Shown piece after piece: positions 1-10,291 of a stretch of DNA of 64,000 bases. Location: positions 62,001-126,000 of the forward strand of contig CANNZV010000868.1 in NCBI GenBank assembly GCA_947561585.1, given 5' to 3'. Below the pieces are notes generated by a model. It had not been told where the DNA came from. It did no database searches and saw only the letters and a list, made by a program, of their open reading frames with translations. This DNA is from Caprella mutica (lineage: Eukaryota; Arthropoda; Malacostraca; Amphipoda; Caprellidae). The position numbers and the translations under genes are program-made. Each line of letters begins with the position of its first letter. Position 1 is the first letter of the stretch.

Positions 1-1430
1 ACGGAAACAGGACTTGGGATCCAGAACTGGACCTCTTACCGTAGAATGCAAACTGGCAAAAATATATTAGTTGTTAAGGTGACCAATGTGCAAGAATATC
101 ATCCATAGAATAATATTGAAATCTATTTCAAAAAGAGAAAAGAAAACGGAACACTTCATCGAATACAATGACAGATAATACATAAGTTATTTTCGTCAGT
201 GCAGTATAATTCCTCTATAATGAACTACTGTACAGTGTACAGTGAACCAACCTGTATAGTGAACTTACCTCTATTATGAACATATTTAGTTTAGTCTGCC
301 ACAAATATTTGTAAGTTTTCTATGAATCTCTATGTGGTAAATTAGTTATATCTCATGAAACTTTACTTCTACGAGAGCATTAATTACCTCCTCTATAATG
401 AAGTCATGCGTAGTGAACTATCCTAATTTTGAAGACTTTTGAGAAATAAAATAAGTTGTATAATGATTTTATTTGAAAAAGAAGGAAATACATTTTGTAT
501 AGTCTGCCATGAAAAGTCCAGTTTTCTATTGATCTCCCAGATCTTCTATAGTGAAATAAATCCTCTATAGTGAACTAGTAGATCAAATTTCCGTATGTTA
601 GATTTGTTCAGTGGAACTTCTCGGTAAAGATATCTTGTAGAGTGAATTTTTAGTATCCTCAGTAAGGAAGTAGCCTGAATAGCGAAAAAAGAATGACAAT
701 TTGTTTATTTCAAACTGATGGTCATTCGCGGCGGCAGACGTATAGAAAATTTGTTCACTTTAGAGGCTATTTCCCTACTGAAAATACTACATTCACTATA
801 CAGGATTTCACAGAAAAAAAAAGAAATTTAATTTAAATATCGAATTTCAAGAAATGTCATATATGTATAATTAAACAAAAAAACATCAACTTTGAATTGA
901 TGATATTAATTTTATCGGTAAGCTCATGAACTGTTGGATGTAGAGAGATGCACCTCGTACGTGTTCATGATCTATACTGTATACGTATATACCTATATAC
1001 CATGTGCTTATGTAGGTACTACATACAGTACGTATATATGTATGAACACGTATATATTACCAAGTGCTCATGTGAGCTGACAATTCGTCTAATATATCAC
1101 TTACAATAATATACGACAACGATATCTGCTTTACAAACCAAAAAATGGCTCAAGTACAAATTTAACATATATAAGTAAATAAAATTCAAAATTCAATAGA
1201 AACGTTTTTGTTACAGAAACTTCTTGAGTCTAGATAGTGTGTACATTTCACCTACACACCATGTGTACTATTTACACTTATCATTCAAACAAATATTTGT
1301 TAAAGTCTTGGAACTGGAATCGTCACTACTTACACTCATGCTTTTTATTTCTTAACAGATACTACGTAATAAGTTATCTCAATTGCTTTTGACTATCAAC
1401 CATTCCTAAAAATAAGCAGTTGTTTAACTT
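1..1430. other. Upstream AT-rich region; degenerate repeat with inverted ends at about 200-810
   Basis: No gene is seen. Between about 200 and 810 the motif CCTCTATARTGAAC recurs loosely (212, 265, 390, 551), and an inverted copy GTTCACTTTAGAGG lies at 753-766. This suggests a decayed DNA transposon whose ends resemble Tigger/pogo-type termini. A further imperfect inverted repeat (acgtgttcat / atgaacacgt) lies at about 959-1051. The rest shows nothing specific. Confidence 0.35.
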
Positions 1431-1479
1431 AGGCCTAACTAACCTCTTTGTGTCTCTAGTCTGGAACTGGCGGCTTGAC

Positions 1480-1484
1480 TCAGT
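1480..1484 (+). promoter_or_regulatory. Possible initiator (TCAGT) of the F-box gene
   Basis: TCAGT matches the arthropod initiator and lies 97 bases before the ATG at 1577, in a locally less AT-rich stretch (1430-1520). No TATA box is seen about 30 bases upstream, and no well-placed downstream element is seen. The call rests on a 5-base motif plus position only. Confidence 0.25.
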
Positions 1485-1576
1485 GTAACAGTTTCCTTCG
1501 ACCAGACCACTACAGTGTCCAAAACACTTCATTATTTAGGTGATAAATATTTTGTGTTGGTACGAAACGAAAGAAG

Positions 1577-1594
1577 ATGACTGAACCAATGGAG
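1577..1594 (+). CDS. F-box gene, coding exon 1 (six codons)
   Basis: The exon encodes M-T-E-P-M-E and ends at a consensus donor GAG|gtaagt. It is tiny but in phase with exon 2, and the donor is strong. A 5' untranslated stretch starting near an arthropod-style initiator at 1480 probably belongs to the same exon. RNA reads spanning 1594 to 7608 would confirm it. Confidence 0.65.
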
Positions 1595-4500
1595 GTAAGT
1601 TCACTTGGAAAAGAGATTTTGAAACTTTACTGAAAATGGTGAAATTGATTTTGTGTGTATAACGCAGTTGTTAAGGAAAATTGTAATATTAAAAATTTTG
1701 GACAGAAACATTGTTCAACTTAAATTTATATGTAAAATATATCTGCAAACTAATTATTTAATACAATTTGAAATTAAACGTTTAACAATTGGGACAGTAA
1801 AAATCATTACATGTAATTTTAATTTGTTCAAATCTTTCGAAAAACATTACCAATGAGTAAAATATTATATATCTATTGAACTGGAATTTGATTGAACAAC
1901 TTTTCAGTCAGATAGTTAATTTTTGATAATGTATTTTCTGAAGAAAAAAAATTATGAAGTTAAAAATACCAAATAAATGATAAGAGATAGGAATGTCTAT
2001 ACTGTAGAGATATTTGGAGTAGCCTGTACCTAGTTGTATCTAGGCAGGTAGTTCAGCATGGTGTTCACTCTGACGGTGTGTTTCTGTTTCAGCTTATACC
2101 ACCTCGTAGTTTGTGCTGCTTTGATACCATGCTCTGTTGCCTATTAAATAATTAAGCATCACTAAATCTTTAGAAAAAGAAAGGATCTAATAGTGATTTT
2201 CATTGGTGATTGTTTTTGTATTCGAACTAGACAGTAGCTGCGAACTCGTGAAGTAGAATAAATTTAGTTCCAGGCTGGCAATTGATCTGGTACACAATTA
2301 ACTGAAACAACGCAGTTTTATTTATGAATAGCAAGCAGTGACTGGGATAATTCTATAGCTCTATTTGCTTATTAAGAATTTAATATAGTAACTAAATAAC
2401 AATTGATAACCATAATTGATAACAATTGATTACAAAAAAACATATAAATATATACATGATGGAGTTCGCGGGATTCGAACCCCGAACCCTTAGAGTACTG
2501 TTCCAAAGTACTGTGCTTTTAACAGTCAGTGGTATAGTCCAGTGGACGGCAACCCCCGGTCCGCGGACCGATGCCGGTCCGCGAGACAATTGGTACCGGG
2601 CCGCGGAACAATATTCAACAATTAATTAATAAATATAAGTGTTACCTCACATAAATAGAAAATACATGCAAGTTGGTTGACAAGTTCAAATTTTCTTAGA
2701 CAAATACCTAGAAAATGATTATATAATGTAAAGAATCAGAGATGTTTTGATCAAGTTATTTAGTGTCCTATCTGTGGACCCGTTCAAAAAAGTACTATCG
2801 TACCATAGTCTTCGTGCCATGTTCCAAACAAGTTTAGACGCGTTAAACCTGACTACTATTATCTTATTACTATTTTTTCGTACTTGAGTATTATTATATC
2901 TATTTGGATAATCTGTAGAGTCCGCTCCCAAATGATTTACTCCTGTACAATCTGCACCCCAATGATTTACTCCTGTACAATCTGCACCCCAATGATTTCA
3001 CTCCTGTACAATCTGCACCCAAATGATTTCACTCCTGTACAATCTGCACCCCAATGATTTTACTCCTGTACAATCTGCACCCCAATGATTTACTCCTGTA
3101 CAATCTGCACCCCAATGATTTCACTCCTGTACAATCTGCACCCAAATGATTTCACTCCTGTACAATCTGCACCCCAATGATTTCACTCCTGTACAATCTG
3201 CACCCCAATGATTTCACTCCTGTACAATCTGCACCCCAATGATTTCACTCCTGTACAATCTGCACCCAAATGATTTCACTCCTGTACAATCTGCACCCCA
3301 ATGATTTTACTCCTGTACAATCTGCACCCCAATGATTTACTCCTGTACAATCTGCACCCCAATGATTTCACTCCTGTACAATCTGCACCCAAATGATTTA
3401 CTCCTGTACAATCTGCACCCCAATGATTTACTCCTGTACAATCTGCACCCCAATGATTTCACTCCTGTACAATCTGCACCCAAATGATTTCACTCCTGTA
3501 CAATCTGCACCCCAATGATTTCACTCCTGTACAATCTGCACCCCAATGATTTCACTCCTGTGCAATCCGCACCCCAATGATTTCACTCCTGTACAATCTG
3601 CACCCCAATGATTTTACTCCTGTACAATCTGCACCCCAATGATTTGACTCCTGTACAATCTGCACCCCTAAAATGGACTCGGGTGCAGATTCTACCTGAT
3701 TATGGTTTTTCTGTACGTGAGTAATGAAATTATTTTTTCCTTAGTATTATTGCTATTTTTTGTACCAGATTGTTATTTAAAAAGAAATATTCATCTAAAG
3801 GATTATATTATATTAAGCCCATTTTGGTATCCTAAGAAAGCAGTACCCTCATTGAACCGAATGAATTGAACCGAACCTACCAAATAATATTAGCTTTATT
3901 CATCACTCCAGGCCGCGAGAATTTTGTTGAACGTTTACCGGTCCGCGACGATGAAAAGGTTGCCGACCACTGGCACTATAGTCGATAAAGCTCTGTCACA
4001 GTACTCTTAAAGGTCCAGGGTTAGAATACAGAGAACTCCATCATGTATTTATGTTTCATTTGACCTAGGTTTGGAGCGTTAGCCCTTCCACCCTGATGCA
4101 TTAATATGTATCTGGAGTTCTAGGTAAATTCTTTCGCGTAAAATTCCACCACGGAAAGTTCCAGTAGGGAAATTCCACCGCTGGAAAGCTTCACCACGGA
4201 ATATTCCACCGCTGGATAATTCTACCATGGAAGATTCCACTGCATAATTCTGGATTTCACTTACATTAAGTGTAACATTAAATAAAACTGATTTAAAATA
4301 ATTTGATTATGGTGGTAAAAAGAAAACATTATATAAGTAAAATAGTTCAGAAATTATAAGAATAGGTTTTTTGATTCAAAACCTAAGGAATAAGTTAAGA
4401 CTAACCTTCGAAAGTAAAGACAGATGAAACGATTCGTTCAAATGTGTCTTTTTTATAAGTTTAAATGTAAATTAATGTAATTTATTACAAAGTTTAAAAT

Positions 4501-7500
4501 ATAGTGTAAATTCAACAATATAAATTCTCCATTATAATAACTACATGCATGTTGGATATATTTAAAATTCAAAATAAATATAGTATTTTTTACATAAATT
4601 ATTTTTTGTATATATCATCCATCGCCATAATTTTAACCATATTTTATTTAAATCATTTTATTATATATGATCCATATTTAGTTGTGTTGTCGTACATAGC
4701 AGCGTCATCTTCAGCTACAATTAGCAAGTTGAATACTTAATAGAGAGGGGTAGTTAATGGTTTATATTTCAAATTAAGATTTGCTCATTTATTATGAATC
4801 ACTTAGAGTATGCATTTCATAAAAACATTCAAATGAATCTAGGATAAAAAATATGTACTTAAATAAAATATACATAATACATTTTCAAAACAGTGGAATC
4901 TTCCATGGTAGAATTTTCCACAAGTCGAGTTTAACGCCGGTGGAATCTTCCTGGTAGAACTTTCCATTGGGGAATTTACCGGCCACGGTATCTGAGGGGG
5001 GGGGGAGATGTCGCAGGACCTACAACTTTGAGTTTATAAGGGAATTATTAGATTAGGAGCGTCAGCTCTTCCATCGCAGTGCCAACTTAGTTCGTTTAAA
5101 CTCTCTACTAACTGGTAGGGAATCTGTTTTTAACACCCAGTGATGTAGTCGATAGAGCTCTGGCACAGTACTCTAAAGGTCCAGGGTTCGAATCCCGCAA
5201 ACTACATCAAGTATTTATGTTTCATTTGACCCAGGTTTGGAGCGTCAGCCCTTCCACCCTGATGCATTAGTATGTATCTGTGGGTCGCAGGACCTACAAC
5301 TTTGAATATAAATATATATACATATATGTTGGTATATATAGTGTATATTTTATATTATGTTTATGAATTATATTAAACAATCATTTTGGTGCAATTTTTG
5401 TTAAATGTCAAAATCTCACTCGCGGGTGCTAGCTGAATCGCAAGCGGTTGACAGCGTGAGAAATCCAGATACACGACGCCATATTATGGTGTGATATTAG
5501 TTGATTTTCTCTGATTGTCCCCATACCACACATATTTAATCATCGTCGCTATTGAATTCATTTTCCGGCTCAATTATTTCCTATAAAAATCAGTTCAATC
5601 TCAATATCAAATAACCTCAAATTATCATTATACTTGCATTGAGATACCAAATGTTAATAATTTTGAGTAATAAATCCAAGTGATGAATTATGTAAAAAAT
5701 AATTATATACATATTCATAGTACTTCTTTAGAAATTATCCAGGCACACTTTAAAGTTTCACAATACAAAATAACCTTTAATTTATTGTAACTTGCCCGGC
5801 TCTTCTAACTTTCTACTTCACTTACCAAATGCATTTTAATGAAAAGAGGAACATCAGAAGATTTTGAAATTAATAGTTCTATTACATTAATTTTTCAGTG
5901 AAGAGAAAAAGACGATTATTTTATTTGATTAATGCAAACACAGTTAAAAATTAATTCTTGTTGATACATTAATTTTGACTTTGAATAGAAAAAGAAATCT
6001 CAATGAACAGTTCACAAGTTTCTACAAACTGGAAATATGAGAAACATTTTTGATATTATCTATGAGCAATATTGAATTAATTCCTATATTAACATTGCTT
6101 TAAATGTGTTACAACAAACATTTATGAATCAATTCCTATGATTAGATTATTTTTTTGCAAGAGGAAAAACAGATTTCTACGAACTCTTTACCAGTTTATA
6201 CAGACAGGTCTGTGCATTAGACAGTACCTAGTAATTATTAGTAAATTTTTAAAGCAATGTTTGAAACAGATACCAAACTTCAAATAGCAAGAGATTTTTT
6301 AATTCAAACTAATAAATCATTAACATATTATTTGAAAACTACCTGAAACAATTTTCAGAGTCTAACTTTATTAGGTACCTATATAGAAAATACATATTAA
6401 GTATTTATATATACCCAAATATACCTATATACAGTAACTAAATATTTAAATGTCAACTTAAAATGGGGGACTCCTTATTTAATGATCAATTCTCTGTTGG
6501 TTTACAGACAGGACAGATATAGAAAGGTGTTAGAATAATAGACTAGTGAAAAAAATATGAATGCTAAGCTCAATTCTAATTCCGGTAGGACTACCATGTT
6601 CAAATTTAAGTTATCGATGTTCTCCTTAAATAAGACATGTTTCAAGCTCGTAACAACTTTGGTTGGACCTGTAGAGCAATTTTTGGAGACATGGTTTTGT
6701 CCAATTTTCTGGTGGAGGGAGTCTTGCATTTTCTATTCACCTATCTGGGCTGCAGTTCCAAATCAAGAATCTTAGACTTAACTTTTTGTCAAAGAGCTTA
6801 ATGAAACAAATCCCTATCTCTCTAACCATTAAACTTCAGCAGTTTCATTTATATCTTTGATATTTCAAAAAAATGAAGATCCAAAAGACACAGCAGAAAT
6901 ACGTTACAATAATTTTTCTAAGCTCTCTAAATTACAAGGAAACTTAAAAAAATGAGATAAATCTATCCATCCGCGTGTGGATTTTGGAATAGTAAATTTG
7001 AATCACTTAATAGATAATATCAGATAGAAGAAAAGGTGTTTGAGATTGAACTATTTTCAAATTACAATATCACTTTGAGAAATTACCATACTCGTGACTG
7101 TATTTAGTTTTTTTTTTAATTCTTATCACTGACAATACCATGAACAAAATTATCATTGTTTACATGTGTTTTATTAAAGTAAACTGTATATAATTAATAT
7201 AATACACTATTAAAGAGACTTATGACTAACATTGTATTTTTTTCACTTTGTAATAGTATTTGCACTTGGAAAACCGTGAGGTGATTGCGCTTTGTTCTTT
7301 TGTTCAGAATAAAAAATTTCCGGTACAGTTTAAAAATATATTTGTCTAATACAAGGTTTGTTTGGTAACTATGTTGCATATGTCTACTTCGAGGTTTTGT
7401 TGCATAATGTATAGACTATAGAGTCATAGACACTTGGTTCTTTCTTTAGAGGACCTCAATGTTTATGAAGTTAGAAGAAGTGGGAATAAATGATCAGCAT

Positions 7501-8911
7501 TATGAATGACATAATATGATTTCCATGATCGAATTGCTAGTCTTATTTTCGAAAGATTATAGTTTCCTCAAAAAATAGATACACATTTATTTATTTTTCT
7601 CTTTCAGAATAATCTAATGGACCTCCTGCCAAACGAAATAATCTTGAAGGTTTTCGGCCACTTGGACCGTATATCCGACAGAGGCACACTGTCCAGAGTT
7701 TGCTGGCGATTCTACAAATTGGCCCAAATCAACTATTGGAGAAAGAAACTGACGATAACTGTAAGTAGTCACTTTGTTAATTCTTAAACTATTCCATTTA
7801 AATTTTAAAATGATAAATTTCAAGCTTCGAACTTCCCTTCAATTAGTATTTTCTCTCGACCCTATATGCAATGCATGTATGGATGCATTGAACTCATTTC
7901 TCTTCAGGCAACGTTATATATTTCTAACGAACTTTTTTCGTTTCCTTTTCGCAGTATCGAGAAGTCTTATTAGATAAAATATGGACTCCAGAAGGAGAAG
8001 AGAGCCCAATAACGAAGGAAGTGAAGTTGTCACCTCATTTAGAAACTCTAAGTGTTGAACCTACAGAGCCGTTCATCTCTCAATTATTAATATCACTTAC
8101 TGTGATTTTCCAAAACTGTAGGAAAATTCGGAATCTGAAATTCAAACTTTATATCACTGGTGAATATATTGATCTCTCTGTAAAGACCGACACCTTAGTT
8201 TACAAACACCGATATTCACGTTACATAAATCACTCAACCGACCTAGAAAATATGATTGCACTCTGTCCTGTTCCATTAAAACAAATAATTATACAGCGTA
8301 AACTTCCTTCATTAAATAAAGTGTTAGAAACTTCTTGTAATTCGTTAGAAAAATTCTCATGTTTTGGTTACAGTATCGATATGAAAGGCTTTCAAGCTCT
8401 TTCGTCATGTACCAACTTGAAAATCATTCACTTCTCTGACTTTGATTTTACACCAGACTGTATAGGAAAAGTAATTCCTTACGTGGCTGTTGAACAACTT
8501 GCGTTGTACGAATTTTCACAATATATGTCATCTGCAAGTGTACGTGCATTTGTAACTGCATTTTTCACTGAAAAATTAACCTATTTGGCCATAGATGCCT
8601 CAATCCTTAATGAAAATGTGGCTATTTTAGTCAATGCTTGCCCAAATTTGGAAAACCTGCAAATAAGATTAGATTTTCAAACGACTCCGTATTCAGTTGC
8701 TTTGATGAAGAATGTACTTAATTCTAGTAAGAAACTTCAAAAACTTAGGTATATACATATAGTATATACTACATGTGAGATAGTAAAGACATTTTTAGAG
8801 GAAATTAATTTTGAATTAGAGGACTATTTTTGTTACTATTATGGTGAATATATCACATTTGAAAGGAATTATGATGATTATGTGTTTGTGTGTATTGGTA
8901 TGAACGAATAA
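1577..8911 (+). CDS. F-box protein with leucine-rich-repeat-like C-terminus (three coding exons)
   Basis: Seen: joining 1577-1594, 7608-7760 and 7955-8911 gives 375 codons plus TAA. Both introns are GT/AG and phase 0, with donors gtaagt at 1595 and 7761 and pyrimidine-rich acceptors ending at 7607 and 7954. Residues about 9-50 form an F-box: LPNEIILKVFGHL, then a VCWRFYKLA segment and a WRKKL end. The rest, about residues 58-375, has spaced hydrophobic motifs of the type NLKIIHF, LTYLAI and NLENLQIRL, which resemble degenerate leucine-rich repeats. Known: F-box proteins bind Skp1 and deliver substrates, often through LRRs, to SCF ubiquitin ligases in cytosol or nucleus. Inferred: a divergent FBXL-like substrate receptor; the substrate is unknown. 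The start at 1577 is chosen because a gtaagt donor follows it in frame; Met5 or Met10 could also serve. No frameshift or premature stop is seen. The 6-kb intron 1 is filled with transposons. Confidence 0.85.
2456..2539 (-). mobile_element. tRNA-derived SINE fragment, copy 1
   Basis: Read on the minus strand this contains a GGTTCGAATCC-type B box followed by a gaactccatcatg segment that matches the other two SINE copies (3977 onward and 5141-5310). It is truncated on its 3' side and abuts the hAT-like terminus at 2540. It lies in intron 1 of the F-box gene in the antisense orientation. Confidence 0.6.
2540..3975. mobile_element. Non-autonomous hAT-like element
   Basis: The left end reads CAGTGGACGGCAACC and the right end (about 3958-3972) is the near-perfect inverse, GGTTGCCGACCACTG. 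Both are followed inward by GC-rich GGTCCGCG stretches. CAGTGG-type termini are typical of hAT elements. The 7-mer TATAGTC flanks both sides (2533-2539 and 3977-3983), which fits an imperfect 8-bp duplication. No transposase frame is present; the interior is mostly a minisatellite at 2935-3670. Confidence 0.7.
2935..3672. repeat. Minisatellite, 30/31-bp unit, about 24 copies
   Basis: Tandem units contain CTCCTGTACAATCTGCACC and then CCAATGATTT, with length variants of 30 and 31 bp from an extra C. The array sits inside the hAT-like element and so may have expanded from an internal segment of it. Confidence 0.97.
3977..4114 (+). mobile_element. tRNA-derived SINE, copy 2, 5' part (interrupted)
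   Basis: It has a tagtcgata A-box-like segment and a degenerate B box (ggtccagggttagaat), followed by the body shared with the intact copy at 5141-5310: atttatgtttcatttgacc, then ccttccaccctgatgcatta. It breaks at 4114 where the terminal-array element at 4115-4987 is inserted, and resumes at about 4988-5033 (tatctg, then gtcgcaggacctacaacttt). Confidence 0.8.
4115..4987. mobile_element. Terminal-array (foldback-like) element A
   Basis: The left cap is TTCTAGGTAAATTC (about 4118-4131). The right end, read inverted, is GTGGCCGGTAAATTCCCC. Inside each cap lie short degenerate repeats of the TTCCACCGCTGGAA type (4143-4245 and 4890-4975, inverted relative to each other), enclosing about 650 bp of very AT-rich DNA without a gene. 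GTATCTG occurs on both flanks (4108-4114, 4988-4994). The interrupted SINE is the pre-insertion reference, since the intact SINE at 5141 reads straight through this site. Confidence 0.75.
4988..5033 (+). mobile_element. SINE copy 2, 3' part
   Basis: This continues copy 2 after element A with tatctg, a G run, then gtcgcaggacctacaacttt, which matches the 3' end of the intact SINE at 5281-5305. The expanded G run at 4995-5005 is absent from the intact copy. Confidence 0.7.
5141..5310 (+). mobile_element. tRNA-derived SINE, intact copy 3
   Basis: It has an A-box-like TAGTCGATAGAG at 5146-5157 and a perfect B box GGTTCGAATCC at 5185-5195. These are followed by a tRNA-unrelated body of about 110 bp and an AT-rich (ATAT) tail from 5306. 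Such SINEs are transcribed by RNA polymerase III from the internal A and B boxes and moved by a LINE partner. No LINE is seen in the window. Confidence 0.8.
5311..7600. other. Remainder of F-box intron 1, no feature seen
   Basis: AT-rich intronic DNA. Short open frames at 6500-6780 overlap on both strands and show no recognisable domain. No tandem array or clear inverted termini were found here. Confidence 0.6.
7608..7760 (+). CDS. F-box gene, coding exon 2 (F-box domain)
   Basis: The exon is 153 bases, or 51 codons, preceded by a tttttctctttcag acceptor and followed by a gtaagt donor. It carries the whole F-box: leucine-proline at the start (DLLPNE), a central VCWRFY segment and a tryptophan near the end (YWRKK). 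An ATG at 7617 gives an alternative start if exon 1 is not used. Confidence 0.88.
7955..8911 (+). CDS. F-box gene, coding exon 3 (LRR-like region)
   Basis: The exon is 957 bases, giving 318 codons plus TAA, with an acceptor ttcgcag just before 7955. The reading frame is open from the splice site through 8911, longer than the part starting at the GTG at 8021. The translation shows repeated L-x-x-L-x-I style strands about every 25-30 residues, consistent with divergent LRRs, and ends in a tyrosine- and acid-rich tail. Confidence 0.88.
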   Translation, partial: YREVLLDKIWTPEGEESPITKEVKLSPHLETLSVEPTEPFISQLLISLTVIFQNCRKIRNLKFKLYITGEYIDLSVKTDTLVYKHRYSRYINHSTDLENMIALCPVPLKQIIIQRKLPSLNKVLETSCNSLEKFSCFGYSIDMKGFQALSSCTNLKIIHFSDFDFTPDCIGKVIPYVAVEQLALYEFSQYMSSASVRAFVTAFFTEKLTYLAIDASILNENVAILVNACPNLENLQIRLDFQTTPYSVALMKNVLNSSKKLQKLRYIHIVYTTCEIVKTFLEEINFELEDYFCYYYGEYITFERNYDDYVFVCIGMNE

Positions 8912-8915
8912 TAAA
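8910..8915 (+). promoter_or_regulatory. Poly(A) signal AATAAA overlapping the F-box stop codon
   Basis: AATAAA starts on the second base of the TAA stop codon (8909-8911), with a T-rich stretch around 8918-8950. A second AATAAA lies at 9067-9072. If the first is used, the 3' untranslated region is only about 20-40 bases. Confidence 0.5.
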
Positions 8916-8916
8916 C

Positions 8917-9790
8917 TGTTATTATTATTTACTCCGATTTTGTTAACCTTTAAACAATAGTTGAGTAATATCAGTTTTCCTTTTCTGAGAAGGTGATTTC
9001 CAAATGAATTTTCTTCAATTTTCCTTTTCGATATTTATTTATTATTCCATAAATCAAAAGGTGTCTAATAAATAATTATAATTTCAAGAATTTCATATTT
9101 CCAGAGATACATAGAAGATACGTATAGTAGTCAATAAGATATAAATAGTATATATCATACGATTCATTCTAATCTACATCTTCAATTTATACTTCTGTTT
9201 ACACTACCGTTAAAAAATATGAGGACAAAAGATCACAATTATGAGATTTGATTTCATAATGAAGATATGTAATAAAAATACAGCTCTTATTCTCTGACAG
9301 CTTTTATTCCAGTCAATTTTTCTAATTATGAATGAAGGGATTCTCTATAAACTGCATCGCTATAATGGATAGTTTGTTATCAATAATTCTGTTTCAATTT
9401 AGACGTCAGTGTTCATTGAAGTCCTTTTGTTCCTTCTTTCGAGTGATTTTGGTCGGGATGATGAAGTTTTAATCTCAAAGATGCAACCGAAGAACATTTC
9501 TATTCATCCAAAGTATTTGGGAATTAAGTTTTTACATCATAACATCTCATTGCACCATAAAAAGATTGTTCGAAACTATTATTACCTGTCTCACACTTCC
9601 ATCGCATTTCACCGAAAGAAAACTGGTAGAAATCCGTGTAGAGTTTACCCTCTCCTTCATTGTATTATGCCGTAAAAAAAGACTGTTTGAAATTTTTAAC
9701 ACCTGTCATCCATCTCTGTCAAATTCTACAGTAAAATGAATGTTCAAAACTCTCACAATTTACCTTCTTCTCCCATCACATTCTATACCT
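8917..9790. other. Intergenic, nothing specific
   Basis: This is 3' flank of the F-box gene. The short open frame at 9409-9675 has no recognisable domain and compositional features of noncoding DNA. Confidence 0.5.
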
Positions 9791-9794
9791 TAAT

Positions 9795-10291
9795 CCTAAT
9801 GAGTTTGACTGTCAGAATCAGTGGGAAGGTTTGATTATGTGTCAAAAAAAACACATCTTATTTATAACCCTGTTGTTAGTATTTATACTAAACTAATGTG
9901 TATCAAATTTTAAGTAAAAATATTGAACATATAAGCAGAAATAAATAGACATTGGCAACTGAGAGAGCAGATCTGTGATTTGGTGGAGTGTGACCCAATC
10001 ACAGCTCGCGCATGTATCTGTACTTAATGAAGACGTGGTCAAATTCGTGCGTATTGGCTAACCTAACTCTATTTCTTCGTTGCCACACATCACCAAAGCA
10101 CAATTAATTCCATAATTTACGTGATTTACGCAGACACGTAAATATTTTTCAACTTTTAAATACAAAAATATATTTGGTATTTATGTATTAACAAAGTCAA
10201 GAAAGGCCAGTAAATTTTTAAGGAAAGACATGAAAGATATAAAATAAATTTAAAAAGATGTGCTGAGAAAACACACGTCAAACTCATTAGG
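9795..10291. mobile_element. Possible MITE with 15-bp inverted ends
   Basis: CCTAATGAGTTTGAC at 9795-9809 is exactly inverted as GTCAAACTCATTAGG at 10277-10291, about 470 bp apart. The inner DNA has no gene. Target duplication is unclear (tta-like on both sides). Confidence 0.5.

Noticed and set aside
9409..9675. 88-residue open frame after the F-box gene
   Set aside because: No domain, no start or splice context, and composition like the surrounding noncoding DNA.
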